Part shown: positions 52,779-61,853 of the stretch, piece after piece
Layout of the letters: each line of letters starts with the position of its first letter
Numbering within the stretch: position 1 is the first letter of the stretch
DNA from: Streptomyces sp. DvalAA-43
Lineage (GTDB): Bacteria; Actinomycetota; Actinomycetes; Streptomycetales; Streptomycetaceae
Assembly: GCF_900091725.1 (NCBI RefSeq)
Contig: NZ_FMBW01000091.1
Location: forward strand, 62,001-126,000
Length of the DNA: 64,000 bases
Reading direction: 5' to 3'
Position numbers and translations under genes: made by a program
Notes under the pieces: generated by a model
What the model was told of the DNA's origin: nothing
The model's database searches: none
Seen by the model: only the letters and a program-made list of their open reading frames with translations

Positions 52779-52848
52779 GCGGCCCTCAGTTCATCCGTAC
52801 ACCTCATCCACCGCACTCGCTGACGGAACCATCGAGAATGGAGCCCCC

Positions 52849-54054
52849 GTGTCGACGGCATCCCAGGTCGCCACACACGTACCCGCGGCCGATCCGGCCC
52901 ATCCGGCCGTAGGCGCGGCCACCTCGCTGCTCGACGCCTACACACCGGGTGACCGCTTCCTCGCCACCCCCGGCCGCACCCTGCTGGCACGCGGTGCGGC
53001 CCGCCCCGTGCCGCACGACGAGAGGCCCCTGGACGACCGGGTGAAGTCCACCCTCGCCGAGGCCGAAGCGGCCGGGCAGGCGGCGCCCGTGGTCATCGGC
53101 GCCATCCCGTTCGACCACGGGGCACCGGCCGCCCTGGACGTACCGGCGGCCCTGCGCGTCGCGCCACCGCTCGCCTCGGATCCGCTGATCGCCCTGCCCG
53201 TCGGGGTGTCCGGCGCGGCGGACTGGGAGATACGCCCGGTGCCCGGCCCCGAGGTCTACGGAGCGGGCGTGGCCTCGGCCGTGGAGCGCATGTGGCGCGG
53301 AGAGTTCAGCAAGGTCGTGCTCGCCCGCACCCTCGAAGTCACCTCCCCCGACCCTCTCGACCTGCCCACGATGCTCCAGCGCCTGGCCCGCCGCGACCCC
53401 CTCGGCTACACCTTCGCGCTGCCGACCGGGGCGGGCCGCACCCTCATCGGCGCCAGCCCGGAACTGCTGGTCTCCCGGCGGGGGCAGCAGGTGGTCGCCA
53501 ATCCGCTCGCCGGGTCCACCCCACGCAGCACCGACCTCGCCGAGGACGTCCGCCGGGCCGCCGCGCTCCTGGAGTCCGCGAAGGACCTGCACGAGCACGC
53601 CGTCGTCGTGGACGCCGTCCACCAGGCCCTGGCCCCGCACTGCACGGAGCTGACCGTGCCCGCCCGGCCGACCCTGATCCGCACCGCCACCATGTGGCAC
53701 CTGTCCACCACGGTGACCGGCACGCTCGCCTCCCCCTACACCTCCGCCCTGGCCCTCGCCTGCGCCCTGCACCCGACCCCCGCCGTCTGCGGCACACCGA
53801 CCACGACGGCACGTCAGGTCATCGCGGAGACCGAGCCGTTCGACCGCGGCTTCTTCACCGGGGTGGTCGGCTGGGGCAACGCCCACGGCGACGGGGAGTG
53901 GGTCGTGACGATCCGCTGCGCCGAGGCCGAGCGGCGCACACTGCGCCTCTACGCGGGCGCCGGCATCGTGGCGGCGTCCGAGCCCGAGGCGGAGACCGCC
54001 GAGACGGCCGCCAAGTTCCGTACGTTCCTCAGCGCCCTGGGGGCCGAGCTGTGA
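52849..54054 (+). CDS. dhbC: Isochorismate synthase
   Basis: A 401-residue chorismate-utilising enzyme. The C-terminal catalytic domain has FSKVVLARTLEV, LIGASPELLVSRRGQQVVANPLAGSTPR-like sequence, SAKDLHEHAVVVDAV, HLSTTVTG, LHPTPAVCGTP and the final GVVGWGNAHGDGEWVVTIR, all as in EntC/DhbC. It turns chorismate into isochorismate. The start is GTG 52849 with TGGAG six bases upstream; the nearby ATG at 52838 is out of frame. The next gene's GTG overlaps the stop. Confidence 0.94.
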   Translation: MSTASQVATHVPAADPAHPAVGAATSLLDAYTPGDRFLATPGRTLLARGAARPVPHDERPLDDRVKSTLAEAEAAGQAAPVVIGAIPFDHGAPAALDVPAALRVAPPLASDPLIALPVGVSGAADWEIRPVPGPEVYGAGVASAVERMWRGEFSKVVLARTLEVTSPDPLDLPTMLQRLARRDPLGYTFALPTGAGRTLIGASPELLVSRRGQQVVANPLAGSTPRSTDLAEDVRRAAALLESAKDLHEHAVVVDAVHQALAPHCTELTVPARPTLIRTATMWHLSTTVTGTLASPYTSALALACALHPTPAVCGTPTTTARQVIAETEPFDRGFFTGVVGWGNAHGDGEWVVTIRCAEAERRTLRLYAGAGIVAASEPEAETAETAAKFRTFLSALGAEL

Positions 54055-55685
54055 GCCCGGACGACGCACCCACCTGGCCGTCCGACTTCGCCGAGCGGTA
54101 CCGGGCCGCGGGCTGGTGGCGCGGGGAGACCTTCGGCTCCATGCTCCGGGAGCGCGCCGAGGCGCACCCGGACCGGATCGCGGTGGTCGACCCCGTCGCG
54201 GACATCCGGTGGAGCTACGCGGAGCTGGACCGGCGTGCCGACCGGCTGGCCGCGGGCTTCCTCGCCCGGAACATCACCAAGGGCGACCGCGTGGTGGTGC
54301 AACTGCCCAATGTCGCGGAGTTCTTCGAGGTGGTCTTCGCGCTGTTCCGGATCGGCGCACTGCCCGTCTTCGCGCTGCCGGCCCACCGCGAGACGGAGAT
54401 CTCGTACTTCTGCGAGTTCACCGAGGCGGTCGCGTACGTCATCGCGGCGGAACACGACGGATACGACTACCGTGAGCTGGCGGCGAAGGCACGCGCCGGG
54501 ACGGACACCCTGCGGCACGTATTCGTCGCCGGGGACCCGGGCGCGTTCGAGGCGCTGGTCGACGTGGCGCGGGCTCCGGTGAGCTGCGTCCCTCCGCGCC
54601 CGGACGACCTGGCCTTCCTCCAGCTGTCCGGCGGGAGCACGGGCGTGCCGAAACTCATTCCGCGCACCCACGACGACTACATCTACTCGCTGCGCGGATC
54701 GAACGACATCTGCGGGGTCGACGAGCACAGCGTGTACCTCTGTGTGCTGCCCGCGGCCCACAACTTCCCGCTCTCCTCACCCGGTTCGCTCGGCACCCTC
54801 TACGCCGGCGGACGCGTGGTGCTGTGCCCGCAGCCCTCGCCCGAGGTGGCCTTCCCGCTGATCGAGCGGGAGGGGGTCACCCTCACCGGGCTGGTGCCGC
54901 CGCTGGCCCTGCTGTGGACCCAGGCGGCGACCGCCACCGGGCACGACCTCAGCAGCCTCGACGTCCTGCTGGTGGGTGGCGCCAAGTTCAGCGAGGAAGC
55001 GGCGCGGCGGGTCGGACCGGCCTTCGGCTGCACCCTGCAACAGGTCTTCGGGATGGCCGAGGGGCTGGTCAACTACACCCGGCTGGACGACCCGGACGAG
55101 GTGATCGTCACCACCCAGGGGCGGCCCATCTCGCCGGACGACGAGATCCTGGTCGTCGACGACGAGGACCGCGTGGTCGCACCGGGCGCGACGGGCCACC
55201 TGCTGACCCGGGGGCCGTACACGATCCGCGGCTACTGGAGGGCGCCGGAACACAACGCCCGCTCCTTCACCGAGGACGGCTTCTACCGCACGGGCGACGT
55301 CGTCCGGGTCGCCCCGAGCGGGCACATCGTCGTCGAGGGGCGCGCCAAGGACCAGATCAACCGGGGTGGCGAGAAGGTCGCCGCGGAGGAGGTGGAGAAC
55401 CACATCCTCGCCCACCCGTCCGTGCACGACGCCAATGTGGTGGCCGAGCCCGATCCGTATCTGGGCGAACGCGTCTGCGCGTACGTGATCCCGCGGCCGG
55501 GCGCGGGTCCGCTGAAGCCGGTCGACATCAAGCGGTTCGTACGCGAACGGGGCCTGGCGGCGTACAAGGTGCCGGACCGGGTGGAGTTCGTGGACGTGTT
55601 CCCGCAGACCGGTGTCGGGAAGATCTCCAAGAAGGACCTGCGGACCGCCGCGGCCCGCAGCGCGGCCGTCTCCCCGAACGCCTGA
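54051..55685 (+). CDS. dhbE: 2,3-dihydroxybenzoate-AMP ligase
   Basis: A 544-residue stand-alone adenylation enzyme. Core motifs: LQLSGGSTGVPKLIPRTH, YRTGDVV and the catalytic lysine near the end in GVGKISKKDL. The substrate motif HNFPLSSPG has serine where salicylate-activating homologues have cysteine, as far as I recall, favouring DHB over salicylate. It loads DHB onto the free aryl carrier. GTG overlaps dhbC by four bases. Confidence 0.95.
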   Translation: MSPDDAPTWPSDFAERYRAAGWWRGETFGSMLRERAEAHPDRIAVVDPVADIRWSYAELDRRADRLAAGFLARNITKGDRVVVQLPNVAEFFEVVFALFRIGALPVFALPAHRETEISYFCEFTEAVAYVIAAEHDGYDYRELAAKARAGTDTLRHVFVAGDPGAFEALVDVARAPVSCVPPRPDDLAFLQLSGGSTGVPKLIPRTHDDYIYSLRGSNDICGVDEHSVYLCVLPAAHNFPLSSPGSLGTLYAGGRVVLCPQPSPEVAFPLIEREGVTLTGLVPPLALLWTQAATATGHDLSSLDVLLVGGAKFSEEAARRVGPAFGCTLQQVFGMAEGLVNYTRLDDPDEVIVTTQGRPISPDDEILVVDDEDRVVAPGATGHLLTRGPYTIRGYWRAPEHNARSFTEDGFYRTGDVVRVAPSGHIVVEGRAKDQINRGGEKVAAEEVENHILAHPSVHDANVVAEPDPYLGERVCAYVIPRPGAGPLKPVDIKRFVRERGLAAYKVPDRVEFVDVFPQTGVGKISKKDLRTAAARSAAVSPNA

Positions 55686-55758
55686 ACCGGGGCCGCACCG
55701 GCCTCCCCTGCCCGGCTTCCCCCTCCCCTTTTCCCGCTTTGAACGGATTCCCAGCACC

Positions 55759-56391
55759 ATGGCTCTGCCCGTCATCACCCCGTACCCCATGCCGACCGCC
55801 GACGAGCTGCCCGCCAACCGGGTCGAGTGGACCGTCGACCCCGCGCGCGCGGTGCTCCTCGTCCACGATCTGCAGAACTACTTCCTTTCGGCCTACGACC
55901 GCCACACCTCACCGATTCCCGAACTCCTGTCGCATGCGGCGGAGTTGAAGAAGGAGGCGCGGCGTCTCGGCATTCCGGTGCTCTACACCGCGCAGCCCGG
56001 CGGCCAGAGTGCGGTCGAGCGCGGGCTCCAGCAGGACTTCTGGGGTCCGGGCCTGCCCGCCGAGCCCGAGGCCGCCGCCATCGCGGAGGCCGTCGCCCCC
56101 GAGGAGGGCGACACGATGCTCACCAAGTGGAAGTACAGCGGCTTCGTACGCACCGACCTCCTGGAGCGGATGCGCGAGCAGGGCCGCGACCAGATCGTCA
56201 TCACCGGTGTCTACGCCCACATCGGCGTCCTCATGACCGCGTGCGACGCCTGGATGCAGGACATCCAGGCGTTCGTGGTCGCCGACGCGGTGGCCGACTT
56301 CTCCGCCGAGGACCACGCGATGGCACTGCGCTGGGCGGCCGGCAAGTGCGCCGTCGTCACCACCGCCCGGTCGGTCCTCGCAGGCGTCTGA
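55759..56391 (+). CDS. dhbB: Isochorismatase (single-domain, lacks ArCP)
   Basis: A 210-residue isochorismatase. Catalytic Asp is in VLLVHDLQNYF, lysine in TMLTKWKYSGF, and the loop ITGVYAHIGVL matches the EntB isochorismatase half. The enterobactin/bacillibactin-type proteins are about 285-310 residues because a carrier domain follows; here the protein ends at RSVLAGV, and the carrier is encoded separately at 51361. It converts isochorismate to 2,3-dihydro-DHB. It closes the plus operon. Confidence 0.94.
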   Translation: MALPVITPYPMPTADELPANRVEWTVDPARAVLLVHDLQNYFLSAYDRHTSPIPELLSHAAELKKEARRLGIPVLYTAQPGGQSAVERGLQQDFWGPGLPAEPEAAAIAEAVAPEEGDTMLTKWKYSGFVRTDLLERMREQGRDQIVITGVYAHIGVLMTACDAWMQDIQAFVVADAVADFSAEDHAMALRWAAGKCAVVTTARSVLAGV

Positions 56392-56431
56392 CCGCCACGG
56401 GGTGGGACACATCGCCGCCCGACGCGCGCGG

Positions 56432-57463
56432 CTACCGGTCGTCGGCCACGGCGGCGAGTCCGTCGAGCAGGGCGGTGACGGCGGCGTCCGTCATCCGGTA
56501 GCCGTCGGTGTTCCCGGCGATGTGCCCCGAGGCGACACGGGAGTTCCACCAGTCCTCGACGAAGCCGGGGGCGTATCCGCCGGTGCTGAAGTCGTAGGGA
56601 TCGGCCACGAGACCGAAGACGATCATGAGTTCGTAGTCCGGCAGCGCGTAGGAACGCTCCTGCTCCGCAGGCGCTTTCAGGTACCGGCCGAAGGAGTCGA
56701 CCTGGTTGAAGCTGGTGAACAGCCAGAACAGGTAGTCGTACATCAGCGTGGAGCGCTCATCGGCGTGCAGGGCGAAGAACCCCTTGTCGTGCACGATGGC
56801 CTCCGCGAGCACCCGCAGGCGCCGGTCCGCGTCGGGCAGGACGTCGGCGACCTCGCGGAAGGCACGGGACAGCACCGGGGAGAAGCTGCCGTCGCGGACG
56901 GTGGCCAGGGCGTCGATCCGGTCCTCCTCCGAGGTGTCGAAGACGGACTCGTCGACCAGCCCCGTGACGAAGGCCTCGAAGTTCTCGGCGACCGGGGTGA
57001 TGGCGAAGTCGCCCTCCTGGTCGACGTGGACCACGGTCGGCTCACCATGCTTGCCGCAGGCACGGTAGTCGAGGGCGAGCATGTCGTGTCCGGCCGAGGG
57101 TGTGTCGGCGAAGTAGACACCGATGTCGGGGTACTCCCACATGTCGATCCAGAACCGGCTGCCGAACTCACCGCAGAGCGACTGCGGCCGTGTCCGCCCC
57201 ACGCCCCTGATGCCGGTGATCGCGATGTGGTCGTCGGCCCAGGAGGTCGGCTCGTCCACGGGGAAGTGGTCCCGGTCCGGAGTGCCGCCGTTGTGGGCGG
57301 TCATCAGCGCGAGGTACGAGTCGGGCAGCCGGTATCCGCCGAGCTCCTCCTCCACCGACGCGATCAGCTCCGGCGTGGGTGGGGCCTCCTCCACGTACTC
57401 CCCCAGCGCGTAGGCCGAATCGTCCCAGAACCCGGCCATGTCGAAGCCTTTGAAATGTCCCAC
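56432..57463 (-). CDS. SMI1/KNR4 (SUKH) family protein
   Basis: A 343-residue soluble protein. The N-terminal 150 residues have the SUKH pattern: SVEEELGGYRLPDSYLALM, AHNGGTPDRDHFPV, then DDHIAITGIRGVG, and LALDYRACGKHGEPTVVHVDQEGD with a downstream SFEAFV-like EAFVTGL. The second half (about 180-343) is a separate alpha-helical region. SUKH proteins are frequent immunity proteins in toxin systems, and this gene borders a conflict-type island. GTG 57463 has GGGAGG five bases upstream; an ATG eight codons later is the alternative. Confidence 0.8.
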   Translation of the reverse strand: MGHFKGFDMAGFWDDSAYALGEYVEEAPPTPELIASVEEELGGYRLPDSYLALMTAHNGGTPDRDHFPVDEPTSWADDHIAITGIRGVGRTRPQSLCGEFGSRFWIDMWEYPDIGVYFADTPSAGHDMLALDYRACGKHGEPTVVHVDQEGDFAITPVAENFEAFVTGLVDESVFDTSEEDRIDALATVRDGSFSPVLSRAFREVADVLPDADRRLRVLAEAIVHDKGFFALHADERSTLMYDYLFWLFTSFNQVDSFGRYLKAPAEQERSYALPDYELMIVFGLVADPYDFSTGGYAPGFVEDWWNSRVASGHIAGNTDGYRMTDAAVTALLDGLAAVADDR

Positions 57464-57585
57464 TGCGCCCTCCCAGGCCCGCTCGCCCGGCGATCGTACG
57501 TCCCGGCCCCGGACGCGAGCACGGCCGCCCCGGCTTCGGGGCAACCGGGCACGGTGTCCTCGCCGTGCTCCTCCCATCCGAGGCG

Positions 57586-58380
57586 CTACCCGCCCCTCGC
57601 CGTGGGATTGCCCTGATGGGTGAAGGCCGCCCAGTGGTGCAACCGGTGCAGATCGGGCCGGGCTGCCTCGGCGCGGAGGGGGCCGTCGAGGGTGGCGGGG
57701 GAATGCGGTGCGGGTCGGGCATCCAGAGCTGGGCGGCGCGCAGGGCATCGGGCGGTGTCAGGCCCCGGGCGGTGAGGTGGTGGTGGAAGACCGCCGTCAT
57801 CACCGAGGTGGGCCCGTCGCGCACCGCCCAGCGTGAGCCCACGACATCGGCGGCCCCGCCCGTGACCAGTGCGGTGGCGAGGGTCAGTGCCTCGTCGTGG
57901 TGGCCCGCGCTCAGGTCCGTCTCGCAGGCGCTGAGGACGACCAGGGGGCCTGCGGTGCCGGGCCCCCGGTCGGCGGAGGCGTCGAGGATGTCGACGACGG
58001 TGAGCCTGCCCGCCTCGGCTCCGGCCCCGGGCGGGACGGCGAGCCGCAGTTCCGAGTCGGTGGGCCGGGGCACGGCGACGGCATGACAGGACAGGTGGAC
58101 CGGGGAGGCCGGGGTCGTGCCTCCGGGCAGCACGGCGAGCAGGTCCTCCGGTGTGCCCCCGGCATCCCGCTCCTCGTCCGCCGTGAAGAACTCGCCGTAG
58201 CGCAGCGCTCCGGCATAGCAGGCGGAGCGCAGTGCCGCCGTCTCCAGCTCGGCCCATGGCAAGGTGAGTTCCGGCTCGGCGACGAGCACCTGCGGTCCGC
58301 CGGCGAGGGGCATCCGCCGCCGGGCGGCGCCGCCAGGAACTGGGCACCGGGGGGCGTAACTGACGTGGTGCGCGGCGAGG
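57586..58380 (-). pseudogene. CHAT-domain gene, C-terminal fragment with frameshift
   Basis: The minus strand encodes the C-terminal caspase-like CHAT domain: VSYAP, VLVAEPEL, LSCHAVAVP with the catalytic histidine, VVLSACETDLSAG with the catalytic cysteine, and AAQLWMPDP. Near 57695-57712 the frame slips by one base; the other frame then supplies the proper end HHWAAFTHQGNP and stops at 57586, matching the homologous gene at 63.2 kb (PLWAAFIHQGHPG). At the 58.38-kb end the coding sequence breaks off against a segment that codes on the opposite strand. The gene is dead. Confidence 0.8.
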
Positions 58381-58745
58381 GGCCCGGGGAACTGCTGGAC
58401 GAAGCCATCATCGAGTTGACCCGCGCCCGCGTGCTGATCACCGAGGGGCGTGGCCGGGCACACCGCGTGGACGTCCTGACGAAGCCGGCCGAGGCCCACC
58501 TCATGCGCGCCGCGCGCGGTGGCCCGCGCCGCGCCGCCGACCAGCGGGACTGCATCGACGTCTTCCGCGAGGCGCTGGGCGAACTGGCCGCCGACGTCCT
58601 GCTCCGGTCCGGCGCCGACCACGGCCTGACGGCGGCGCTCGACGGGGCCATGCTGGCGCGGCGCCTCGCGTTCATCGCCTTCCGCATCGACCGGCCGGTG
58701 GACGCGGTGGCCGACCTGGGGCGGGGCCGCGCCCTGCGAACAGCA
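58376..58745 (+). pseudogene. Inverted internal segment of the CHAT gene (TPR-like part)
   Basis: On the plus strand this segment has an open frame with helical-repeat character: ELLDEAIIELTRARVLITEG, HRVDVLTKPAEAHLMRAARG and RRLAFIAFRIDRPVDAVADL, ending GRGRALRTASA. This is the middle (tetratricopeptide-like) portion of streptomycete CHAT proteins. Both flanking pieces are on the minus strand. In the correct orientation it would follow the N-terminal piece. About 150-170 residues that normally lie between this part and the CHAT domain are missing, so inversion was accompanied by deletion. Boundaries are approximate. Confidence 0.65.
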
Positions 58746-59718
58746 TCCGCAGTCCGAGAGCGCCTCGTCGGTCGTACTCCTGGTCGTGGTAGAGCTGTGG
58801 ATCGTCGAGGTCACGGCGGAGCTCGGAGATCGCGCGGGACAGGATCTCCGGTGCGGCCGCCTCGGGCCGCGCGGGTCCGGCGGCGCCCCCGGGCATCCGC
58901 CCGTCCTGTCGGGGCGGCCGCAAGAGGGCGTCCAGCTCGGCGATCCGTTCCTCCAGCGCCCCGCGCCGGTCGCCGTCCGGCGGCAGGGCCGCGTACCGGC
59001 CGAGCAGTTCCTCGCCCAGGCGGGGCAGTTCCCCGTGGTTCCCGGTGCGCTGGGCATGGCTCAGCCCGGCACCGGCGGCGGAGAGCGCGAGGTCGAGGAC
59101 GAACGGCGCGTCGGGCGGCACCGAGCCGTCAAGCTCCAGGGCGGCACGCAGTTCACGCAGGGTGGTCAGGGCGACCTCGGCGTCGTGGAAGCTGCCTCCG
59201 TACACGGCGGCCTGCTCCAGGAGGTCGACCAGCTCCGCCTGCAGGACCACGCCCCACCAGGAGCCGTCGGGGCTCGCGTCGATCGCCTCCCTGAGCAGCG
59301 CGGCGGCGTCGTCCAGATAGCCGGGGTCACCGGTGCGGTAGGCGAGGAGCCGGTCCCGCTGGGCTGCCGACTGCCGTTCGCGGATGCCGGTGTGCGCGAC
59401 GAAGTCCCGTACGTGGCGGTCGAGGTACGGGAGGACGCCCGGATCCACCGCCGTACCGATCGGCCAGTCGGCCAGGCGGTCCGCGCTGTCGCCGTCCGGC
59501 TCGGGCGTGGGTCGCTCCACCTCGGAGAAATCGGCCGGCTCGCCGGTCAGGGTCTCCCATTCGAGCAGCAGGTAGGCGTGGAGCCTGGCCACCCGGGCTC
59601 GCTGCGGCGTGTCCGGCGGCACGGCGCGCAGACGCGTCAACGCCGGGTCGGCGGCCCGGCGTACCAGCCGCGCGGCTTCCGGGTCGAGAATCGAATCGGC
59701 GCAGGGTGGCATCGGCAT
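58746..59718 (-). pseudogene. CHAT gene, N-terminal fragment
   Basis: The minus strand encodes the N-terminal helical part of the CHAT protein, from about DSILDPEAARLVRRA to YDRRGALGLRMLF. It reads LHAYLLLEWETL, YRTGDPGYLDDAAALLREAI and LGEELLGRYAALPPDGDRRG. After 58746 the frame runs into the inverted segment and ends at random codons (stop at 58672). ATG 59718 is only the first start in this frame; at about 59690 the sequence joins the truncated zinc-ribbon gene, so the real start may be lost. Confidence 0.65.
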
Positions 59719-60187
59719 CGAGAGCGGGCACGACCGTGCGCCAGGGGGTGCTGTCCGTGTCGCGGAGGACCGGGATTCCGGCTTCGGTGAAGGTCACCCG
59801 GGTCAGGTGGAGTCCATCGGGGGCGCACTCCACGAACGACAGTTCCGCGCTGCCGTGCCGGAGCGCGTCGAGCGGTGCTCCGTGTCCGGCCCGCGCGGGG
59901 AGGTCGCCGGGGAGACCGGTTCCGGACCGCTCCGCCTCGTCCCCCTGCGGTGGGCCGCCCCTGATGACGGCGGCGAGGCGCGGGTGGTCGTCCGGGCCGG
60001 GTGCGGCGAGTGTCAGCGCGCGCAGGTCCCAGGCGTGTTCCGCCGCCTGGAGGGCGGTCTCGGCGGCTGCCAGCTCCGACGCCGTCAGTTCACCGAGCAC
60101 CGGGTCGTCGTGGAGGCGCCGGCCGCAGACCGCGCAGCTGTCGAGCCGGTCCTCCGGAGTCGCACACACCGGACAGACACCATGCAC
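59690..60187 (-). pseudogene. Zinc-ribbon protein, truncated at 3' end
   Basis: From GTG 60187 the minus strand encodes a protein beginning with two CxxC pairs, VCPVCATPEDRLDSCAVCGRR, followed by a helix with LGELTASELAAAETALQAAE and a beta-rich stretch VTFTEAGIPVLRDTDSTPWR. It reads up to about DADATLRRF, then joins the CHAT N-terminal fragment out of frame near 59690. The homologous family (zinc-ribbon proteins beside CHAT genes) is not one I can name. The join suggests that a deletion removed the rest of this gene and possibly the start of the CHAT gene. Confidence 0.55.
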
Positions 60188-60697
60188 ACCACAGCCCCCC
60201 GTAGTCCGTCCGTACCCCGGCTCGCCGTGGCGGTCCGGGCGCTGCCGAGGCCACGCGCCGGTGGCCGCGGTGATCACCCAACCCCCTTGAAAGGGAAGGA
60301 TGATGATTTCACGTCAGATTTGCGTGCGGGCGACTTCCGTGAACCGCGGGCAGAACTCGCCGGAGACTCCATCAGCCACCCACGAACGGAACAATCCCCT
60401 CCGCTCTTCGTCGGCGGCACACCGTACGCACCCTCCCACCGGCCGCGCCGCTCGTACAGCCACGCGTTGCCCGCACGGCACCCCTGGATGCCGGTGCGAA
60501 CGACCGGACGCCGTGCCATCAACCCGCTCACCACCCCATCGCTCACCGACCGGTGCCGTTGGGGAAAGCCACGACCGTGCGCGTCCCGACGGCGAATCCG
60601 GCGACACGAATGCGCCACGCCGCTCTCGCCGCGTCATCTGCCGGGCGGAGGGGCTCAGCTCCATTCCAGCGGGTCGGCCGGTCGCGGACCGGGCACG
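60188..60697. other. 510-bp gap without supported genes
   Basis: Six-frame reading shows only short arginine- and proline-rich shadow frames here. The stretch 60285-60345 is AT-rich compared with its surroundings and holds a small CCCTT-GAA-AGGG hairpin; it could contain the promoter of the zinc-ribbon gene or be leftover from rearrangement. The macro-domain gene ends at 60698, so any terminator for the CHAT-RES-macro operon should lie here, but I see no strong stem. Confidence 0.5.
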
Positions 60698-61795
60698 TTA
60701 CGGGCGGATCCCGGACGCGATCCGCGCCACCAGGGCCGCCGCCTCCGGCGTGCGCACCACGAAGTGGACGTCCCAGTCCGCACCGCGCGCCAACTCCGCC
60801 TCGACGGCGGCCCACACGGCGCCCAGGCTGACGTGGTACGGCAGCCCGCCGCGTCCCGAGCCGAGCAGGGGGAAGCACACCGACCGCAGCGGCGGGGCCG
60901 TCCGCCCGGACTCCTCGGCCAGCACCGCGAAGGTCCGCGACACCGCCGCCGTGACATGGGTGGGCAGCACGTCGTAGTCGTTGGTGCCGGCCCGGGGCAC
61001 CGCGATCGCGGCGTGGTAGATCCGCCGGACGCCCTGCGCGGTCAGGGCCCCCGAACCCGTGGCGACCACCGTGCCGGGCAGTACGGCGCGTCCCGACGTG
61101 TCGTGCTCGGCGGCCCACTCGCGCAGTCCGTCGTGGACCGGGTCCTCGATCACATCGCCGGTCACCCCCCACACGGTCGCCGCCCGCCGCAGTGACGCGG
61201 CGACGGAGGACTTGTACGCCTCGGGCAGCGCGAGATGGACGTTGATCGGCGAGACGACCACGTCCACGTCCCGCAGCAGGTCCACGGGGTGCATGTGCAC
61301 GGTGAGCACCACCTGGCGGTCCCCGATGAGCACCCGCACCGTCCGGTGCGTGACGCCACCCCGCTCCCTTTCGCCGCCCGGGGGCGCCCCCTCCCCCGCT
61401 TCCCGCTCCGCAGGTGCCGCCGCCAGGCGTACGACGTGCTCGGCGACCTGCCCCAGGACCATCACCTCGTGGTCCTTGCGGAAGCGCTCGACGCTCACGC
61501 CGTACACCGAGGCCGCCCTGGCCCGGCGCGAGGACGCCGGCCAGTCGCGGGTGCCCTGCGCGAAACCCAGGGTGTACTCGGCGGCGGTACGGAGCGTGCC
61601 CTCGTCCAGGAGCGACACGGCGCGCCGCAGCAGCGACTCGACGGCCGCACCCGGCGTGCGGGCACCCGTCACGGCCACGGCCGCCGCCGACTCCAGGTGC
61701 GGCAGCGGGCGACCGCGCAGCCGGACGAGGCCGATGCGCCGGACTTCCCTGATCTCTTCCAGAGTTGACGCAAGGTCAGGTTGAGGCGATGCCAT
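60698..61795 (-). CDS. Macro-domain protein with N-terminal effector-associated-like region
   Basis: A 365-residue protein. Residues about 190-365 form a macro domain: VVVSPINVHLALPEAYKSSV in place of the usual ADAIVNAAN loop, HDTSGRAVLPGTVVATGSGAL, YHAAIAVPRAGTND, then SVCFPLLGSGRGGLP with the phosphate-binding glycines. Macro domains bind or remove ADP-ribose. Residues 1-170 are helical (EIREVRRIGLVRLRGRPLPHL, AEYTLGFAQGTRDWPASSRRARAAS..), a module I believe recurs at the N-terminus of streptomycete conflict proteins. The gene lies 58 bp after the RES gene on the same strand, so ADP-ribose or NAD+ metabolism links the two. Confidence 0.8.
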   Translation of the reverse strand: MASPQPDLASTLEEIREVRRIGLVRLRGRPLPHLESAAAVAVTGARTPGAAVESLLRRAVSLLDEGTLRTAAEYTLGFAQGTRDWPASSRRARAASVYGVSVERFRKDHEVMVLGQVAEHVVRLAAAPAEREAGEGAPPGGERERGGVTHRTVRVLIGDRQVVLTVHMHPVDLLRDVDVVVSPINVHLALPEAYKSSVAASLRRAATVWGVTGDVIEDPVHDGLREWAAEHDTSGRAVLPGTVVATGSGALTAQGVRRIYHAAIAVPRAGTNDYDVLPTHVTAAVSRTFAVLAEESGRTAPPLRSVCFPLLGSGRGGLPYHVSLGAVWAAVEAELARGADWDVHFVVRTPEAAALVARIASGIRP

Positions 61796-61853
61796 GCGAT
61801 CACCATGGCACCGCGTCCCTCTGCGGACAAGCCGGTCCGGGTTCTCGCGGGTG

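Noticed and set aside
55759..56391. Salicylate rather than DHB pathway
   Set aside because: A dehydrogenase (dhbA) and isochorismatase are both present, and the ligase has HNFPLSSPG rather than the cysteine-containing motif I recall for salicylate.
58376..58745. An independent plus-strand gene between the CHAT fragments
   Set aside because: The translated sequence fits the TPR-like middle of CHAT proteins and has no own start or stop signals at sensible places, so an inverted gene fragment explains it better.
60314..60664. A 116-codon minus-strand frame between the macro and zinc-ribbon genes
   Set aside because: No recognisable domain, poor start context, composition typical of shadow frames.
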